This document shows, in pieces, positions 59,954-64,000 of a DNA stretch of 64,000 nucleotides. Origin of the DNA: Vanilla planifolia. Its lineage: Eukaryota; Streptophyta; Magnoliopsida; Asparagales; Orchidaceae. Numbering within the stretch: position 1 is the stretch's first letter; each line of letters opens with the position of its first letter. The position numbers and the translations under genes are program-made. The stretch covers positions 33,184,412 through 33,248,411 of the forward strand of contig CM043865.1 in the NCBI GenBank assembly GCA_023846275.1, given 5' to 3'. The notes under the pieces are model-generated. The model was not told where the DNA came from. It saw only the letters and a program-made list of their open reading frames with translations, and searched no databases.

Positions 59954-62130
59954 GGTGATAATCAGGTCATACTTGAGTTCCACGGGGTGAGAGTCATAAT
60001 CCAAAATGTCTAACAAAGAACAAGTCAAGCTTGAAATGAAAGTGAGAATGTTGAAAACAAAATTTCAACCAAAGATGGCCTGAAATTGAAGCTACATTTT
60101 AGGGCTGGGGTTGTGGAGATAAAGATTTATGGCTTTCATAGATGAAAAAAACTCGGAAGTGTATTGGCAAATGATGAGAAAATGTCTTTAAGTATCTTGA
60201 TTGTTAGTTTAGTAGAAGAGCTAAAAGTTGAGCTGTAGATGATATAATCATATTTTATTATGTGAATGGATATGACTTAGTAACCCCTATTGGGTATGCC
60301 ATTGAATTGGCCAATAAAGCTAAAGCGAGTCAAGCAACCAAGTCAAGGGAACAACTGATGACACATTTCTGATGCTGAATGTATGGTGTCAAGATAACGA
60401 ACACAAGAATGCACTCGAAGAGAGGTTGCACGAGTTTTTAGGTGCCATGAAGACAATCTTTGAGATAGAGGCTCAAGTCGAAACACGTGGGACAAACCTG
60501 CTAGATAAGGTCACAAATGAGAGAGAGGTCAAGAAATCTTGAACTAAAAAGAGAGGAAGAGCTATAACATAATGGAATGATGATGGTCAGAGATGTGAAA
60601 GATGACTAAAATTGAGGATGCCCCCCTTTGAGACTTCTGCCTTATTCTCTAGTGAAGTTTTCTAAGAATCCACCCAAGAAGTTAGCATGAATTTTACCCC
60701 TTGAGGATTTCATAGCCCCTTGTGCTTCTCATGGGCTTTGTCAAAGAGACAAAGAGGTTTGGCGTTACTTTATATAGAGGCTACTTGAACTAAAGAGAAC
60801 AAACAATAGTGTGTAGAATTCTTCATGTGCAAGGCTACAACCTAGACATGAAAAAAAAAGAGAAACAAATACAAAAAGGGTTTGGCATTTGATTGAAAAG
60901 GTGCCCTTCTAAAGGATACATGCATTGGAGGAAATATGAATTTGATGTGGTTGTTGGGATTAGTTACAGAGTGGTATAACTGATCAATAATGTCTTTTAG
61001 AAGTTGCTATTAATAGGTGTTACTTGGCATATTATGTGACTATTTTGGGTTGACTCAATTAGGATTGAAGTGACAACAAAGGCTACCTATATTGCATATA
61101 GGTGTCGTGATGGTTTGTCCAAAGTTACTCTCAATATAATGAAGGATGGCCATAAGGATCTTGAGAGTTTCTGGAAGTGAAGATGAGTATTGTGAGGACG
61201 ATGAACTACAACAATATTTGGAGCTACAATTTCTCAAAGGGAAACAACAATAATGGCCTTGAGAGCTACAATGGTCTTAAGTTTTTGCAAAGCATTGATG
61301 GAGAAGCTAGGAAAGGCATGCACAACATCATAGGAGTGAAATTGAGTGGTCAAAGGGCATTGGGAATGAGAGACTACAAAGCCTTTAAGACAAACTATTT
61401 AGCATTTAAGTAGGTGCATGTCTTGGAAGCACTTGAAGAAAAGAGTACAAGAGCTACATGCTGAATAGGTTTCTATTGAGGTTGAGTCTAGGCACAACTG
61501 GGGTAGGCCGCAGAATTTGCTTCGCAGAATGGTCACAGAGTTAGCCTGCCGTTTCATGACTCTAGTATTGAAGTCGACGATATGGTAGTCATATTATATA
61601 AATCAGGACTATGGTCTTAGTCTTGGTTGGCATGAGGTTGACCTCGTTGTTAGCAATGCTGAAGTTGATCATGGCATGTGATGCCCATGGTTGTGGCGGC
61701 ATGAGGTGCATATTGAGCCTTGTAATGGAGAACATATCAAAGGAAAGTCCAAGGGTGAAGTTCACGCTAAAGTTCTTCTATGAATTTTGCTGTTGGTGTG
61801 GCATCATTTGGTCACCCTTGAGGACGAATGGACCAGAATTTGCTACAAGCAAGAACCTCCTAAACATCCTCTAGCCATGTGTTTGGATGAGAGGAAAGGG
61901 AAGTGGGTTGTTGATCTTGTGACCATTTGTTGGGCATACCCGACCACATCATTAGCTAAGGTGGGGGAGATCCTACTCTCTCTGATCTACAATGTTGAAG
62001 TGGTGATCACAGCATTGGACTTGTTTAAAGATGAAAAGATACCAAGAGCATCTTAAGGAGACCCAAAATAGACATGGTTTGTAAATTATGGGCCATTAAT
62101 TTGGAAATCTTCATCAATTACTTACTAAGA
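59954..62130. other. Non-AT-extreme intergenic DNA with short open frames, unrecognised
   Basis: Base composition is closer to coding than in the flanks and several overlapping frames of 60-90 codons exist (for example 61177-61413, 61611-61874 and 61787-62056). One frame contains EFCCWCGIIW, faintly similar to the CCHC knuckle region of retroelement gag proteins, but it lacks the final Cys and His. The segment may be a decayed transposon. I call no gene. Confidence 0.45.
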
Positions 62131-62136
62131 AATTTG

Positions 62137-62759
62137 GATTCTTGTAACCAAAGGTGTTCTTATGCTCAAAGAAGTCTGGTAAGGGCAAGAGACTTGGTAA
62201 GGGTGATAACCGTTTCTGGAAGAACATTGGCTTCAAGATTCCCATGGAGGCCATTGAAGGAAATTATATTGACAAGAAATGCCCATTCACTGGAACTTTT
62301 TTGATCAGAGGGCGCATCCTAGCAGGCGCATGTCAGTGCTAAGATGAACAGGACCGTTGCTGTGCGGAAGAACTACCTTCATTATGTCAAGAAGTATCAT
62401 AGCTATGTGAGGAGGCACTCAAAACATTCCAGCACACATCTCCTTGCTTCCTAGTTAAGGAAGGCGATCATGTCATCATCGGACAATGCAGGCCATTGTA
62501 AAAGACTGAGATTCAATGTGCTGGAGATTATCCCTCCTGGGTCTATTGGTGGATCCAAGGCAAAGAAAGCCTTCGTAGCTTCTTGAGGTTCTCATGGAGT
62601 TGAAACAGATTTTAAGTTAAATTTGTGGGGTGAACTGGTTTTGTTCTCATTGGAAATGATTGCTACTAAGGGATACCTAGCCATTAGTTCCCTTTTTTTT
62701 GTTTGTTAAACATAAATTGCAAGATTTTGTTGGTTTTCCCTTTAAATCACCTATTGTCT

Positions 62760-62793
<34 letters not shown>
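62137..62793 (+). pseudogene. Processed pseudogene of cytosolic ribosomal protein uS17 (RPS11)
   Basis: Plant RPS11 is a 40S subunit protein. This copy reads [44 protein letters not shown] and [10 protein letters not shown], then after a frameshift KMNRTVAVRKNYLHYVKKYH, and after others [14 protein letters not shown]. The end (KAKKAFVAS, stop near 62584-62586) matches the RPS11 C-terminus in position. No introns are present, a stop replaces the Gln before PKV, and there are at least three frameshifts. A 3' untranslated segment of about 175 bases is followed by a pure run of 33 A at 62761-62793. Lack of introns plus the A-tail shows an mRNA retrocopy. No clear target duplication was found, and the 5' end is probably truncated near 62130. 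Confidence 0.93.
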
Positions 62794-62796
<3 letters not shown>

Positions 62797-64000
62797 AGGT
62801 TTTGTTTAGATAATGGATCCACCCGTTATGGGGGATCTCCTAGAGTAGTGTTTGATTGATATACTAAAAAAATTTTAAACTTTCTTTTAACCATTTTTCT
62901 ATATATTTATTTCTTTTATTTTAGCATACCCTAAAGAAGTTAAATGAGAGTTCTATTTTTATACGTTTCAATTCTTCCAATAACATATTTCAACCACAGT
63001 TTATCAAATCCTATTATCTTCGAAGTTCTAACCTTGTGTCCAACTGCAGCAATGAAAACAAATGGGCCTAAAGCTATATAACAATTTACTTCTATATAAT
63101 TGAACAGTTGATACTAGACAGTGCACAATCAGTAACCAGAAATTTGAAGAAAACCAAGATTATTGAAGGAACAAGAATGAAAAAGAAAATTAGTTTATTT
63201 TTTCTCATATGTGATTGATTCAAAAGCTGAACAATCATGTCATAAAGGTAACAGAAGATTTTTTGCCACTTTATTCACCTAGTTGACAACACAGATAGGG
63301 AGTCCCAACTATTTTTCTGCTTGCGTGCAATCAAAAGAACCTTACATCAAAGTAGCAACATACAATTACAAATTCATAATCTTTTAGCTTTGTATTTTTC
63401 TTAAAAAGTCACAGGAAATGGAATATAATGGTAACATTATCTAGCAAAAAATGATATCGAAGTTTGCATTTGAATAAGTATATTCAAAGCTAGATTAAAG
63501 ATGAAGACATTTGAAAAAAAAAAATTTTCATAGAAAAGAAGAAATTTATACCATGCACAACAATACTGGTTCGTTTGACAGTATGTGAAGTTTATTAATA
63601 AGAAGTTTAAGGAATGATAGCTTTACAGAGTTTAATCCCCCAAACTCTTCAAAAAATCTGTAGTAGCCAATAGCACTCTCTATGCATAGATAACATGCAT
63701 CTGACTACCAATAAACACTTGGTAGGCACTATTTAAAATATTTCATGGAGAAAGATCAGCCCAACGTTCTTGGGCTATTGTGGATCAGTTGGGCCAATGG
63801 TTTAATGACAGGTGATTAGATATGGTGTTGAATCAATATGTGCAGAACCTAGCTATTTGTGAAATAAGAACACTGTGTTTGCCTAGCCATAAAAAGGTAT
63901 ATTCTAACCTTGAATTCCAGCAGATAAGTCCACGTAAGCCAATGTACTTGTGATCCCATCCGAATATAGATGCACAGGAAACCTTTACATCTAAGTTTCA
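62794..64000. other. AT-rich DNA to the window edge, no gene
   Basis: No frame with recognisable content on either strand. The last 300 bases have a more balanced composition but no motif, and could be the flank of a gene beyond the window. Confidence 0.6.

Noticed and set aside
61611-62056. Possible CCHC zinc knuckle (EFCCWCGIIW) of a gag-like protein
   Set aside because: The expected downstream His and Cys are missing and the surrounding frames are broken; too weak to call.
1-64000. CRISPR arrays, bacterial-type operons, tRNA or rRNA genes
   Set aside because: None seen. The sequence is plant nuclear DNA with spliceosomal introns; short direct repeats present are minisatellites or retroelement parts. 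A tRNA scan by program would be needed to exclude a tRNA gene firmly.

Overview
This window is nuclear DNA from a flowering plant. It is AT-rich and intron-rich, and most of it is repeat-derived intergenic sequence. Three intact multi-exon genes with consensus GT-AG introns have clear plant homologues. I cannot fix the species from the sequence; I would lean weakly to a monocot, because the N-terminus of the epimerase resembles rice-type proteins.

Layout. 1-3.2 kb is AT-rich intergenic DNA carrying one copy of a dispersed repeat. 3.2-9.76 kb is a nested insertion: a 5'-truncated LINE with a 10-bp target duplication, itself split by a 3,318-bp solo LTR with a 5-bp target duplication. 10.75-16.4 kb (minus strand) is a nine-coding-exon UDP-arabinose 4-epimerase gene (MUR4/UXE type, 390 aa, Golgi type II membrane protein). 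18.5-26.9 kb (minus strand) is a five-coding-exon PAT1 homologue (797 aa, mRNA decapping activator) with a polyglutamine tract. 32.2-37.2 kb (plus strand) is a nine-exon biotin-protein ligase (HCS1 type, 400 aa) with two candidate start codons that fit dual targeting.

From 37.2 kb to the end I found no gene I am confident of. 43.4-52.06 kb is an old, heavily mutated Ty3/gypsy chromovirus (Tekay/Del-like). It has about 2.4-kb LTRs, a primer-binding site repeated three times, and relics of protease, reverse transcriptase, RNase H, integrase and a chromodomain-like tail; gag is missing. 52-59.9 kb holds degenerate tandem repeats and possible exon relics. 62.1-62.8 kb is a processed retropseudogene of cytosolic ribosomal protein uS17 (RPS11) ending in a 33-A tail.

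The three intact genes are unrelated in pathway: cell-wall nucleotide sugar supply, mRNA turnover and biotinylation. I see no gene cluster and no clearly novel biological system. The most interesting observations are the precisely dated nested insertions, the triplicated primer-binding site region of the chromovirus, the dual-start architecture of the biotin ligase, and an inverted dispersed repeat pair 28 kb apart.
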